In this document: positions 24,206 to 37,385 of the stretch, one piece after another
Position numbering within the stretch: the stretch's first letter is position 1
How the letters are laid out: each line of letters starts with the position of its first letter
Source of the DNA: Astropecten irregularis
Taxonomy: Eukaryota > Echinodermata > Asteroidea > Paxillosida > Astropectinidae
Assembly: GCA_963971285.1 (NCBI GenBank)
Contig: OZ020258.1
Coordinates: 1,426,001-1,490,000 of the forward strand
Direction of reading: 5' to 3'
DNA: 64,000 nt
The notes under the pieces: model-generated
Seen by the model: the letters and a program-made list of their open reading frames with translations, nothing else
Database searches by the model: none
Told to the model about the DNA's origin: nothing
Position numbers and translations under genes: made by a program

Positions 24206-27200
24206 CATTTACTAACTCTAACCATGGAGGTGTTCTAACCTCTTCCACATGACCTAGATTCTGCAGAGTATGATTATGAAAGGAATACAAAAATCGGGCC
24301 CACAAATTGAGAATAAAATATTCAGTATTTCAAAGAGGATCACACAAAAGCACATGACATTGTTTGATTGTATTTAAGATGTGTAATTTTGTGAAAATTG
24401 AGTTACAATATCGTTATTTCAATTACGGCCTATTTTTCCTCGCTTATTCCGATGGAATTTGAACACCAACAGGCCTATCGCATAAACAGCATGAGACTGA
24501 AACTCGCAGACGTCCTGTTCTTTATTTTTTATCAATTTAAAATCCTAATGTCATACCAAAAAGGACTGACACAGTTTTTAAAAGTCATTCTGCAAATAAA
24601 GCTGTGTGTTACTCAAATTGTATTTCAATGGCTTTGGGGAAAGAGATGTATTGTGCAATCGGCATGATGGCAAATAGAAGTGAGGGTAGTATATTATGTA
24701 CGGTATGCCGTGACCTTTCAATGCACTTTGAGTTCATTCTACATGTGTGCCACAAGAAAAAAGGAGTTTTTTTTGTGTGAGTTCCATTTCAATTTAAATC
24801 ATAACGTCGGTTTATGAACATATGCCGTTTATGTATGTAAGCCTACATGATTGTGCATTCATTTCCATAACTTTCATACATTTCTACTACTCGACACGTG
24901 ACTGACGTAAAAGATAAACCGCAAATTTGGCTATATTTTAAGTTCGTGACCTTCATAAAAAAATCGAGGCGAACAAAAGATTATGCACATTTCAAATTGT
25001 TAAAAGCAATCAATACGTTCGCCCTTTAATAAGTGCATGCACAGAAACATGGACGCTATTTTTGGGTGTATTTTTGTTTCAGATTGAAGCTGGTTTCCAC
25101 TAAAGCAAATTAAATGTGTAGGGGAAAAAATGGGGAAAAGGAACAAATAATTATGCGAACTGCTCAACAGTTATAATCAGTGATTCGCACTCGGGAAAGA
25201 TTGAGGAAGCAAAACGACTCACGCGCTGCATGACGTATCAATCAAGTTTTCCTATAAAACAATCTCCCAGATATGTTCTTTGGCAAACAGGTTGTCTTCT
25301 TCATTACTTATACAAGCTACATTGCCCCACTCAATCAAGTTGACTCGCCTAGTAAGTAAAACGAAAGCTTGTCCTTTATTTTAAGCGCGCGCGCGTCTAC
25401 ACCAATCAATTATTTTCATTATGCAAATCACTTCCTTGCGCGCAGCAGGGGGGACGGTTGTTGCACGGCGCGATAAGTTCCTCAAGAAATTAAATTGATG
25501 AGATCTTTTTGATGGAAGGGCTGGACAACATTAGGCCTCGGCCTAACCTGCTGGGCCAAGGTTGTGGGTGTCTAGAAGCCTTTGTTCTCGCGTCGAATGT
25601 GCTCTGTCGTGGCCCGAGCAAGTTACGGGAGATTTCCCGTAGATTTCTCGATCGATACAGTGGCAAAGTGGGTGAATTATTTATGAAGCTGAATCTGGGA
25701 GACGCGTGGTTTATTGTCTTCAAGGCTTTGGCTTCTTAAGTGAATCTTTTTCGTTTAATTACTTGTCTAATACGCATATTAATTAGAACTTATCACAGGC
25801 TATACATTTTAAAGCTTAGTATGCGTTAATATAGCATAATTGATTGATTTGCACAACAATGGATCGTGAATGGTTACAATTGGATAGACACATAGCTTGT
25901 TGATTCATCATTTTTGTCTGGTTATTTGAATACAAACTGATAAAATAATGTTTGCGTTTCTGGTGTAGTTTTAGGCCTACTCTTTCCAGACAGCGGCACG
26001 CCACAATTTCTGGCGGTGTGGTTTCATTATAAAGGGCATTATGTAGCGCCTTTAGCAAGATCAAAGCGCTGAACAAGGAAAGTAAACAAGTAAAGAAACA
26101 GAGAACAGCCGCACAGGGCTACGGAGACGGTGAAAAGAGGAACGTTTTGAGAAGTTTCTTGAAAACTGAGATAGATGATGCATCCCTGATAAATTTTGTT
26201 CCACTCCCTAGGACCAGCCGTGGAAAAAAGCTTTGTCGCATGTAGGCCTACTATAGATACACAAGATGCAACTGATCTTTTTTTTTTTATTAGTGGCCCG
26301 TTCAATATCATTGATTAGACCAAGTGTAGGCCAACATCACTCATTAAAACTGACAAATCCTGCACTCAGTCGGGAAATCATAATTCTCTTCTTCTTGTCA
26401 TATTAGCACCAACAGCTGAACAAATCACACCGCAGTAAATGAAAACATCTCCTCGGTATGGACTTGGGATATCGCCCTGAAAATAATACATATAACGGAT
26501 CTATACACGCTGCATTAAACAAAACAAGGTTCCCCGCTAAAATAAAAGTGCAAAATTGTTTCTTCTTTTTTTGCCCCTCGATTGTGCTATTTTTACCCCC
26601 CTCTGCGCAGGCTGTGCTGGAAAGCTATAAATTAGGCAGAATTTAATATCTTTTGTTTGGTTTGCAAAATCTGTGTTAGTTTAAAGGAAGCTGGTTGAAA
26701 TGCAACACAGTCATAATCGGCTTCTTGACAAATGAAATGTAGGCTTTGTAATTAATTATTCAGTTATGGCTACACATGGAAACATAAGCATATATATAAA
26801 CGGCTTTTACATAAAGTTCATTCCATTTTTCTACACAATGGTTAACAAATATAATTTTTCCTCCTAATCGGGTATTTTTATTTCAGTTCTTTTTTCTTAA
26901 TTTTATTTTGTTTCTTCGTTTATTTCTTTGTTCTTGTTTTGTTTAAATTTTCTACGATTGCTCAACTGTGTTTTGTTTTGCTTGTGTTTAGAATAATTGC
27001 CCTTTGTCTCCTCAGTCAAAATCTTGTTGACCCCACGAAGCCAAGGTTTTCGGTGACAAAAGATTTGACGGAGTCATTTTTTACTGACTGACTGGCTTGC
27101 GGTTCTTAGCGCTTCCGAGGTGTTAGGCCACTCAGCGGGCAGGAGCGCCTCAAGCTCCCCGCGGCTTTGGGCGGCGGGAGACCGGCAGATCCCGCTTCCG

Positions 27201-29857
27201 ATTTACGCTTGGCGTACTCGTCGTATCAAACATTATGGGATACATTCATGTCAAGCTAACAAAAACAGCATTATTCACGGCTCTAGACGCTGTCTGAAGG
27301 AATAATTAACACGATGGGATTGAGTCCCTCCTAGCTCTATCAGACGGAACATACCAACCGTGTGGTTATGCCAAGAGACGGGTGTCTAGAGGTAGAGGTC
27401 CAAGGCTCGGTACGAGCAGAGCTGAGACTGGGGAATTATGATTATTCAAATCACACAGACTACACACACGCGTGCCCGTTGTTGTGCCGGCTGCAAAATT
27501 AACCGTAAATGATTTGCGGTTACATCCGTGTCGGGGAGGGGGGAAACTGGCCCGACGCAATCGAGTTTGCTGGGGTCGTTCAGAGGTGACATCTGTTTGG
27601 TTCTATGACACATTTTCTGCAATTCGTGCCATAATTACCAATCACATTGCATTCTTTGCCTGACATTAAGATATGCACATAATTAAGCTATAAGCTATAC
27701 ATAATTGACACTGCATAGAAATACACGAATAGGCCACTACTGTAGATAAAAATGGGAACCTAAAAGCTATGAAACACACATTCATCCCCACCCCTTCAAA
27801 ATAACACCGAGTTAAGACCAATGGTTCCTAAAACACAAAATGGAACCCTTATAAACATAATAAGGAACACGATAAACAAACAATACATACAGCTTGGTGA
27901 AAATCTTCCTAGAAATAGATTTTTTGTTTGTTTATGTGTTACACTAAAATAATTATAAACAAACTGTTTTTTGTTTGTTAATGTGTTACATTAAATTATA
28001 AACAAAGCGAATTTTTTTACTGGGCTTTCGCAGCATTCAAATAAATTGTGAAAGACAAAGAAATGTTTGAAATTAATTTTAAGAACTCATTTTTTCATTC
28101 ATATGCTGGGAAAAGTCACTGATGTGGAACAACCAAACTGGCGCAGGTGCTAATGCTGTTTGTGCTTAGCATGTTCTAATTAATTTTTTCATGTTTTTTA
28201 ATATTAAACAAATACTAATTAAATATTATAATATCGATTTTTCATGCAGATTTTAAGCCAGTCTGTATATAGCCTAAACGCAATTTTTTCATTTCAATAT
28301 AATTTAGGCCGAATATTCTAATAGAAAGAGACTTTTAATGTCAATTTTTTAAAAAGTTGGTACCCTTACAATTATAATATTTCATTTCTATTCATGCTAG
28401 ACTCAATTCCACCGTAGATTAAACGGTTTCAATTTAGCCCACACCTGCTCAAATTGGCAGACGTAATTAGCATAATTATTGAAATGATGAAAACCAATTT
28501 CATAAAAAAAAAATTGAAATTATAACTATAGGCCTACATAACTGCACGAGGAGTATAGGCCTATATTCGCGGCCATGAGAAAGGATTCTTTTTGCTGGTA
28601 TGAAAGGAAATTATGAATGGCTGATTATTAATGCATTTTGTGGGAGACTGATTCTGATCATGAAAATGGAACTACGGGACCAACGCACTGGACGATCATT
28701 AACGATTTAATTGATTTTTTTTTTCCTGGCGGTCCCTCTGTAAATGTTTGACAGAATCAGTTGTAGTATTGCAACATGGGAATTGCTTTTGTATTCCTCC
28801 CGAATCTAGTCTATAACGTCAGGTGTTGGGCTCAAATCGAACCTGGTCATTTTCCCAACGTCTAAAGGCCTGTATGGATATCGCTATATCGGCGTAGACG
28901 CTAAGCATAGACAAAAGGAATAAAGCTAAGTCTGATCATGTGTTCAATAGCTCCATGATACGATATGATTGAGTAAATAATTCCCCCCAAATAACCTCTG
29001 GAACTGAAAATACAGACCCGAATTTCGCACCAATATTTAGGGACCTTTGTCTCTTGTCTTTCTAGAGATTTCTCCCCGTATTCCCCTCCACACATCTCGT
29101 GATATCGGCGGCTGTTTCTATGTCTGTATTAATTTTTTCGAAATTGTATTATTATTGTATTCGAAAGCAACAAAGGGAGATAATTTGGGACAAGCTGTTA
29201 AAAAAAAAAATTACGCAATAGCTTGTTCAACTGAACAACTCATAGACCGGAACTAAAGGGCATCTTTCAAAAAGTGCAAAAGGTCGTTATGAGTTTAACC
29301 GGTAACTTTGGCACCGCCAATGAAATAAATTAAGCTGCTTGTTGCAACAGTTACACAAGACCCTTGGAATATTATGGTAAAGAAATGAATAAATGCATGG
29401 TATAGTGATGACTTTTTAACCTATACAATGCTGTTTTCCGTTGGCTGCGAGAGCCTTAAAATTCCCTGCTGTTGAAGTCACACGGTCAGTTTAAACATGG
29501 CCCCCAAAGGGGCAATATTCACCCCCAAGGCTCAGAGTTAAAAAACAAACAGTTCATTGTATATCAACTGAAGTATCAGGACTTGTCATCTAGTCAGCTG
29601 GTCAAATACTATACTAGCCATAGGACAAGCTTATCGTCAATAATAACATGATTGTATAATAGTATTTGAAAGGCCAAATGATCGTGGCCATAATCGTTTC
29701 TTTGTTGAGATAATTGGAAAAATATTGATAGGATCAATTTTTTTTTAATGGGGTTGAGATATTCTGAAGTGTGGCAAACAAACCGAAGTGTACTTTGCAT
29801 TTCCTATTATACAGATAAGTTGTCGCGAAACCACACAGGCCAATTTCATAGAGCTGC
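24206..29857. other. AT-rich intergenic DNA, poor in transposons
   Basis: Apart from the LINE end at 26.0 kb, no transposon is visible. A (GC)n run lies at 25385-25395 next to an ATGCAAAT octamer, a CpG-rich patch at 27.1-27.6 kb, and TAATTA/ATTA-rich sequence at 28.1-28.7 kb. No gene was recognised; regulatory function is possible but unproven. Confidence 0.35.
26030..26250 (-). pseudogene. LINE (non-LTR retrotransposon) 3' end, frameshifted
   Basis: The minus strand encodes FSTAGPREWNKIYQ, then in another frame RDASSISVFKKLLKTFLFSP. This is the WN...F(K/E)..LKT.LF signature at the C-terminus of CR1/L2-like reverse transcriptase proteins. A short 3' UTR with GCGCTTTGATCTTGCTAAAG and GCGCTACATAATGCC follows. 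One frameshift separates the two parts; it is a dead 5'-truncated copy. Confidence 0.65.
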
Positions 29858-30226
29858 TTAAAGGTAGTATCATACTTTGGTTTTTGTCAAAGAAATACAG
29901 ATTCATGGGCAAAAATATCAAGGACGATACAGTAATAGTCATCTGTGAACATTTCAGTCCAATACGATGCCCACTTTTTTAGAAAACAGTGAAAAAGGGC
30001 ACAGTATTTCTTAAGTCTTTTCTCTTTTATTTTTGATCTTTTAAAAGATCAAAAAGATTTTCGGTCGTTGTTTTACTAATTCAGTCTGGATAAATACACC
30101 ATTTCAGGCGGAAAAATTGTAACGGTATGTTTCTACCACTACCATCTTCATACCCTGTAAGTTATACGTAAATCTGTGACAATTTCTGTTTTGGTGTCTT
30201 ACCAAAGTATAATACTATACCTTTAA
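29858..30226 (+). mobile_element. TTAA-element, subfamily B, full length
   Basis: TTAA at both ends. Left terminus AAGGTAGTATCATACTTTGG and right terminus ACCAAAGTATAATACTATAC are inverted copies. The central palindrome GATCTTTTAAAAGATC is perfect. This is a good reference copy for subfamily B. Confidence 0.83.
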
Positions 30227-33200
30227 GCAAAAAAAAATGCTAAGCATTAAAAGTCTTCCTTGATCAAAAAGAATTATCAAAAAAAATTATATGTGATGTT
30301 TACTGCTTTTGACTTGTATTCGGTCATTGTTTGCCGAGCATAACATTCACATGGAGGTTTGGCTGGCATACTGATTTTATTTACCAAGAATTTTTGGTGC
30401 TTAAGCAAAATTTAGTGCTTAAGCAGCTCTATGAAATTAACCCATGGTTGGTTTGACCATGGTCATTGTTCAAGTCAAGAATCGGGTATTAACACTGATA
30501 TTTTCTGAAGTCTATTTCTATTTTCTATGCATGAAAGAACATAACTGCCTTCCAATTATGTTGCCAAATTAAAATAAAAATACATTGACGACTTGACGTT
30601 GTTTATTTTCATGCCTCCCCCCATTAGAAAAAAAAGGCAAAGACCAACTTTAATTTGGCTAAAAAGAAGAGCAAAACCTTGGGAGAATTTGTTATGGCTA
30701 ACTCAATTACAGTGCTCCATTTATTGCCTGTACCTTACGATTTTATTTTCTGTATTTGTAATGGAAAAAAAACGTTTTACTACTAAATGGTATCAATGTT
30801 TAACCGAGCTGTACTAGGGGATGTGTTACCATAGTAACCCATCCTCTGCCAAATTTGCTATTCACTAAATGATGTCATGGAAACAACCGGGGAAACGTTT
30901 TGTAGACTAATAAAAAGAAAGAAATGCTCACAATTATCACCTGTTTAATGACAATTCGAACATTTTGTACGCAGCACAATATTTGCAGAGACACGTTCTG
31001 AAGACTTGCACGTGAAATTTGATACACTCTGAGGTCTCGAGTGAAGTCCTTTTGTGACTGTATTATGATGGCTCTACTATTTTGGGAAAATTATGGTGTA
31101 AATGAGGACAAGTGCCACCTATAAGGACACAAAGGGCATCGATATACAACTTGTTTACTTTTACGGTCATCCCTCCAAACTCCCTCGACACGACCTCAAA
31201 ATGCACTTCTTTTCCAAAAGACTAATCCGACACCCAAATTCACTTAGTGATTGGTGTTAAAAATGATCCAGTTATATGTAATTATCCACGTTTCCTCAAT
31301 GCACTAACGCAGTATTAATTGCCGCATCGCCACAATGGAACTAGGGTAGTGGACACGAATTGGGGGCAGTGGTACAAGAGATGAAATTTGCTTTTAATAG
31401 GTCCGATTACAATCGGTAAATGACTGGGTTTGTCCAGGGGGACTCGGGGGCTGCGATGCCTGGGCACGCTCCGGGTGCTTGTAACTGCAGCGGGAGCTGG
31501 GGCCCTCGAGCATCAACGGCGAATTTCACCCAAAACAAATGGGACCAAAGGAGGTGGCAAATTTGAGATTACAACATGAATTATGCGAGATTTTTATCTC
31601 ATATTTTAAGCGATTTCAGGAGTATTTATGTCGTGTTACAATCACGAAATGAACCAGCCGAAGAATACAAACGAGATTATAGTCTATCGTGAATTACTTA
31701 CGTTGCTCCTATCGCCATTGTTGTTTTTGATCTTTTAATTGAATTATTTCAAAAAGGGATGGTGGTATTATTTTGTGATCGCTCTCACTGCTCATATTTT
31801 CAGGGAGTTTTTAAAGTCTACAAATCAAAATTCTACAAAAACAAACAAAGAAAGAACAAAAAGAAGAACAAAAACAGTTACAATAAAAACATTCTTTTTC
31901 TCGAATCGCCACACTATACTATCCAATGCTGCACATGAAGTAATTGTGTGTGCAAGTATCTTCAATCTCGGGACACACAAAAAAGAAGATGGCATGGTTT
32001 CTTGTACTTTGAACGGGATAGAGTACATTAATAGTGATGGAAAACATCATGATTTAATTTCGGTTTTCGCTGCCCTTTTTTCAAAGTCCATACATTGAAA
32101 TAAAAATAAGTTTTTTCGCCGCGTGATGTCTTCCCTATGAAATGCATGATACCAGAGAACTGTTACCAACAGCTGATTGTAATAATATTAAACAATAAAA
32201 TTAAGGACGTGCGACCAAGTAGCCTACAAATCACAAACAGTCGTTCGCTGCTTTCTGCAAAACGAGATCACTGATTTTGATGAAACTTAGGCCTAGGTCT
32301 ATACAGGGTGTCCCAGAAAAAAAACGCAACACTGTGTCGGGACCCATTTTGTTAAAATTAAACTGTTTATCACTTCAAGATTCAGATATGTGATACAACC
32401 ATGTCTTGGCTATCACCATGTAGAATTTAAGCAAAATCGGGCTGAAATTGGCGAAAATATGACCAATTGAAAGAGTACTCCTTAAAAACAAATTTGCAAG
32501 GATAACACACATAGTGGTCAATACACACATAATGTGTATGAAAGAAAGATGAAAATCGGGTTTTGAGGTTGGGTAGTTCAGTCTTAGTTTTTTTACTCAA
32601 AATATTCTAGTCCACTTTTGCTCAAATTCTACATGATGCATGATAGCCAAGACATAGCTGTATCACATATCTGAATCTTGAAGTGATAAACAGTTTAATA
32701 TTCATATAATAGTTCTCAACACAAGTGTTGCGGTTTTTTTTGGGACACCTCATAAGACAATATTAAGGTCCGAAGAATTTTGGAAGTAAGATGACTGAAA
32801 GTAGGAAGTTACGTTCTCTCCCAAAAAATATTACCCGACCAATGATATAGGCCTAATGAATCTTTGTAGTGCCTTGTAGGAAAATCAGAAATCACTACAG
32901 TATATCACTATAGGCCACATTATGTCTTGGGATATAGTATTAATTTTAGTCTGATGAGGGAATTAATAATATTATACATGCTAACAAATAATCATACAAA
33001 TGTTTAGGTCTGTACAAATTTTGGTCTGAATCGAGCACTAGGCCTATTTTATCACTGGTTTTAAGATTATTCTTCTCAATGCTTGTTGAGATTGAGCAGA
33101 TTATACAAATAAATTATTCCCACTCTTTCGCCTTTTTTTCATTAGTGCGAGTGGGCAGGCGTCATCGCCACCACAGAGCTAGCGAACAAAGAGGTTTCCA

Positions 33201-35606
33201 GCCATAAACATGATGACAGCCGTATTCCAGGAAACTACTCATAATTCTTTGTTCAATGTCATTGCTATGGTACGGGCAGGCGGGAGCCAACATACCAATT
33301 CTCGGTATCATTATGTATAGTCCAACACATACATTATGTATAGAATATGATTCATTAAGATTCAACGACTATTTAGTCAGATTTCTACATTTTTTTTTAT
33401 TCGTGCATGTGAATCACACGACAACATAAATCTGCACAGGATAAAGGTATAAATAACTCATTGTAACTCCATTTACAATCATACAAAATGAATGACTTGT
33501 TTAAAAACACACTAAAAAAACATTGTTCAAAATACAAAATACAAAAGGCTCAAACAAAGAAACAAAACGTTCCGTAGCAATTAAAAGAGGGAAAGACGTC
33601 ATTAAGGGCAGCTTGAGCGAACAAGATATTGAGAAAAAGTCCCAAAGCCTAAAAAAAGCTTCGAATTCCCGCTTAAATTATATACACCCGCATCCTGTGC
33701 AATTTCCCTTTGGAATCAAAATAATATCTAATCAATTTAAATTTTTATTATGTTTGGCTTTGGCCTATACCCGCGCCGTGATAAATGTTTGTAATATAAT
33801 TTATTTCATAGGAGGCATTTATGAAATTTTAATGAAATTGAAAAACAACGAAGGATACAAAAAAAACCTTTTGCAGTTTCCTGTTCAAACAAATATTTAA
33901 TAGCGGCACAAAATACGATTTTCAAATTATAATGACTTTGTATTGTACACGCAACAGTCGTCGGATGCAAACGGCCAAGGTAATATTAAAGGGCTTTTCC
34001 TGTGTAGAGTTGGCGACAGATGGTAGCGCAGTGATGCGACAAGCACTGTCCATTGTCACACCAAAATAATGATAGATGGTAAAAGAAAAACCAAGTAAAA
34101 GCAATCTCCATACTCTAAATCTTCATGAATTCACTTAATGGGGTGTCTGAAATAAATAAAATATACAGGGTCAGCCAGACATGTTTCTTGTTTATTTATG
34201 ACTTGATTAACAAATCCAAGTTTAACAATGACATGATAATTTATTTGCATTGTCTTAATTTGCTCGGAATAGGGAAAGCATTAGTAATAATTGTATCCGT
34301 TGATTCACAAAATAATCTTGGAAAATTATACTAGAAATAGTTATATGAATTGATTAAATTCGATCGCCTTTTCTAGTTTAAATTCTGCCACAGTGTCAGG
34401 GTTCCCTTTACCTAGAAGAGTGATCGGGGTATCACATAAAATGCATTTGATATTATGTAAAAAGTAAATATATAATCAAAAATATACATGAAAATGATAA
34501 AATGATATGGAAAAATTTGTTTTTGTTTCGGATGATTATTTGTGTTAGAGAAGAATAATTATTGTTATCGATCTATTGATCATTTATCGATGCAGGATAC
34601 GTATAAATTATTGTTGAATAGTATCGAAAAACCAATCACATTGAGCCGGCAACCTGTCCAACTTTATCTTAAATTGTCTCTCACATCTTGTGTCTTGTCT
34701 CTCTCTTTAAGATTGAAGTTCTTAGTTATTGCCATTTTTTATTGTAATGCGCTTTTGATCAATGAACGCAGTAAACATTTTTACTAATTATTATTATTAT
34801 TATCTTAAGAGATACCTATTGATTTGTACTGAGTTATTTTATTTGGACAAGTCGTGTTATTGTCAGATCTGGATTGTTTATATGATTATGTATGTATCTA
34901 TTGGACTGTCAAATCGGGCATGAAACTTTCAGTTGTCTTACATTATTGCCACGGATGAGTTCATACTAATTTCGTCGTAAAAGTCATACTCTTATCAAAA
35001 GAGCAACATGACATTGTAAAATGGTGCAAAAAATAGGGTCAGAAATCCATAGGATCGTGATCGTGAACGTCTATGCCCACCCCAGGCTTATACTAGTTGA
35101 AGAAGGGTTGAAACACACGTACACAATTGGACAAGTTTGACAATCAATACCCCCATTACAAGTCTTACGGGGTCGACAAGGTTGTATCGGATCGAACCAA
35201 CCTCTATTTTTTTCTTTCAAGTAAGTAAATAAAACAAAAAACACTCCCAAATAGTTATAAGTGGTGCGTGTTCAGCGAACTCATTAGCATACAGGTGCCG
35301 CTCGCGTGCCGAGCTGGGATGGCCCGGGACTACTTTCTTTTGTTAAACCGTTCCACACTCGTGGAAGTCTTGGTAGTGTTTTGGGCACTGCATATTATAA
35401 TACAGCCTCGATTGTCAATCACACTTCGTCATGTAATTATCAACACAGACTGTGTCATTGACCTGAGACTGTTTGAACTTGGTTTGTTTTGGTAATTATT
35501 GTGACAAGTTTTAGGGGACATCGGTTGGTTGTTCCTTGAGGCAAAGTACAGGTGCCATTCAGTCCAAATGGTAGACGCGTGTATGCTAACAATACAAGTC
35601 TGGCTT
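30227..35606. other. No gene seen (mariner-like element at 32.3 kb)
   Basis: AT-rich; open frames of up to 125 codons (33523-33900 plus, 31739-32098 plus) are Lys/Asn/Ser-rich and look like chance frames. A (TTA)n run lies at 34783-34803. Confidence 0.4.
32304..32752. mobile_element. Mariner-like non-autonomous element with long terminal inverted repeats
   Basis: Ends CAGGGTGTCCCAGAAAAA and TTTTTTTGGGACACCTCA are flanked by TA. Inverted arms of roughly 150 bp include AAACTGTTTATCACTTCAAG, ATTCAGATATGTGATACA and TGTCTTGGCTATCA. The TA target and CAGGGTGTCCC tip fit Tc1/mariner-type elements. There is no transposase frame in its 449 bp. Confidence 0.7.
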
Positions 35607-35971
35607 TTAAAGGTAATATCATACTTTGGTTTTTATCAAAGAAAGACAGATTCATTGGCAAAAATATCAAGACAGATACAGTCACAGTCATCTGTGAAAA
35701 TTTCAGTTCCATACGGTGCCCACTTTTTGAGAAAATCGTGAAAAACGGCCACAGTATTTCTTTAGTCTTTTCTCTTTTATTTTTGATCTTTTAAAAGATC
35801 AAAAAGATTTTTGGTCGTTGTTTTACTAATTTCTGGATAAATACAGCATTTCAGGCGGAACAATTTGAACGGTATGTTTCTACCAGCACTATCTTCATAC
35901 CCTGAAAGTTGTACGTAAATCTGTGAACATTTCTGTTTTGGTTTCTTACCAAAGTATGATACTACCTTTAA
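35607..35971 (+). mobile_element. TTAA-element, subfamily B, full length
   Basis: TTAA on both sides, left end AAGGTAATATCATACTTTGG, right end CCAAAGTATGATACTACCTT, and a central GATCTTTTAAAAGATC palindrome. It is closely similar to the copy at 29858. Confidence 0.83.
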
Positions 35972-36283
35972 GTTCGAACTGGCTGAAAAACACTTCCAGT
36001 GACCATAATTTGCAGAACATGTTGACACAAAATTAAATTTATGCACGTTGAACAATAATACACCCACTATCCACTTTACCTTGGAAAGATTAATCTGTAT
36101 AAGCCCAATATGCAACAAGTTAAGGTCAGGCACTAGATTGAACTGATATATCTTGTTGATACAATTATTGTGAATTGTTAACACTTTATAAATCCGTTAA
36201 CTGCAAGGTGATACTTGTAGATAAATCAATTAAATTGGCCAGTCCCTACCGTTGTGACTGAGGAATTGATCTTACCGCGTGCG

Positions 36284-36631
36284 ATCTTGGTAAAGGTCAC
36301 AGAACAGCGTTAAAACTTTGTCTTATCCAATAATGTACATAAAGTAATACATCTGTAAAAAAATGGAGCTCAATCAGACATCTAAGTCACGTGAAAACAG
36401 CGACGACCCGACTCAAATACAAACAAAAAATGGTTTCGATCTTTTACTGGGCCCGAGATCAAAACTGTTTTCGGTCTTTACTTCTTTCACTTACTTCTTG
36501 ATAAATATACCATTTCAGGCAGAAATGTTTTAACGGTATATGTTTCTACCAGCACCATCGTCATGCACTGAAAGTTATACGTAAATCTGTGAACATTTTG
36601 GCATGTTACCAATCCTGTACTGTACCTTTAA
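36284..36631 (+). mobile_element. TTAA-element, subfamily A, left tip missing
   Basis: Starts at GATCTTGGTAAAGGTCACAG without the AGGTA tip and ends AATCCTGTACTGTACCTTTA plus A. It lies about 310 bp from a subfamily B copy. Confidence 0.76.
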
Positions 36632-37290
36632 TAACTGAATTATGCCAAAAGATGAACTCAATTTATCGATAAGTAGCTCTTGTCAACCAAGGGTAAATTG
36701 AAACACGGGACTGACAAGGAAAGAGGATGGGTATAAATCTTGAGACTCGAACAAAAATCATACAAAATATAAATCGAAATATTTTACAAAATCACAACTA
36801 AAAAGTACACCGGGCTTGTATTCTTTACGCTTGGTCTCTTTAGATGAAAGAGGATCAATAGTGGGCTAAGTTCACCGATGATATAGAATTGAACTTCAAC
36901 TTTTATACCTTTTGTTATCAATTCATTGAAAGCTATGGAACCGCTTTCTTTCCCGCGGGTAGAGTGCACGTATTCCGTGCTAACGTCCCCGTGAAAACCA
37001 CGCTCAGGTGTGGTAAGTAAACAAGCAAAAAGAAAATCCCTCCTTTTTTAGTATTTTCTTTTTGAAACTCAGCAGGTATGCAAGAGCAAACATGGCCGCA
37101 GGACAAAGGCTTCCGTTTCTATCGAAGTCGAGCACCTGTCGGCGGTTACCAACTTTTTTTTCTTTTGAAATTAGAAAATGAATTTATTTATTTTGTCCCT
37201 TTTTTGGAGGAATTTTTCTTTGGGTTCCGTTTGGCGCCATTATTTTTGCCCGAGTGCGCGTCACTTTGCTCCGTTGGCTGACCGAGCATG

Positions 37291-37385
37291 AGAAAAGTCT
37301 GAGAAGGATCCTGCTATAGGATCGAAACGTCAGGTCTTCCTATCTCCAAGCATCATTATTGTGCAGCTTGCAGCAGTTCATTACT
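37291..37385 (-). repeat. TTTCGATCCT-containing dispersed repeat, copy 3
   Basis: On the minus strand: AATGAACTGCTGCAAGCTGC, TGCTTGGAGATAGGAAGACC, TGACGTTTCGATCCTATAGC and AGGATCCTTCTCAGAC. Confidence 0.62.
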
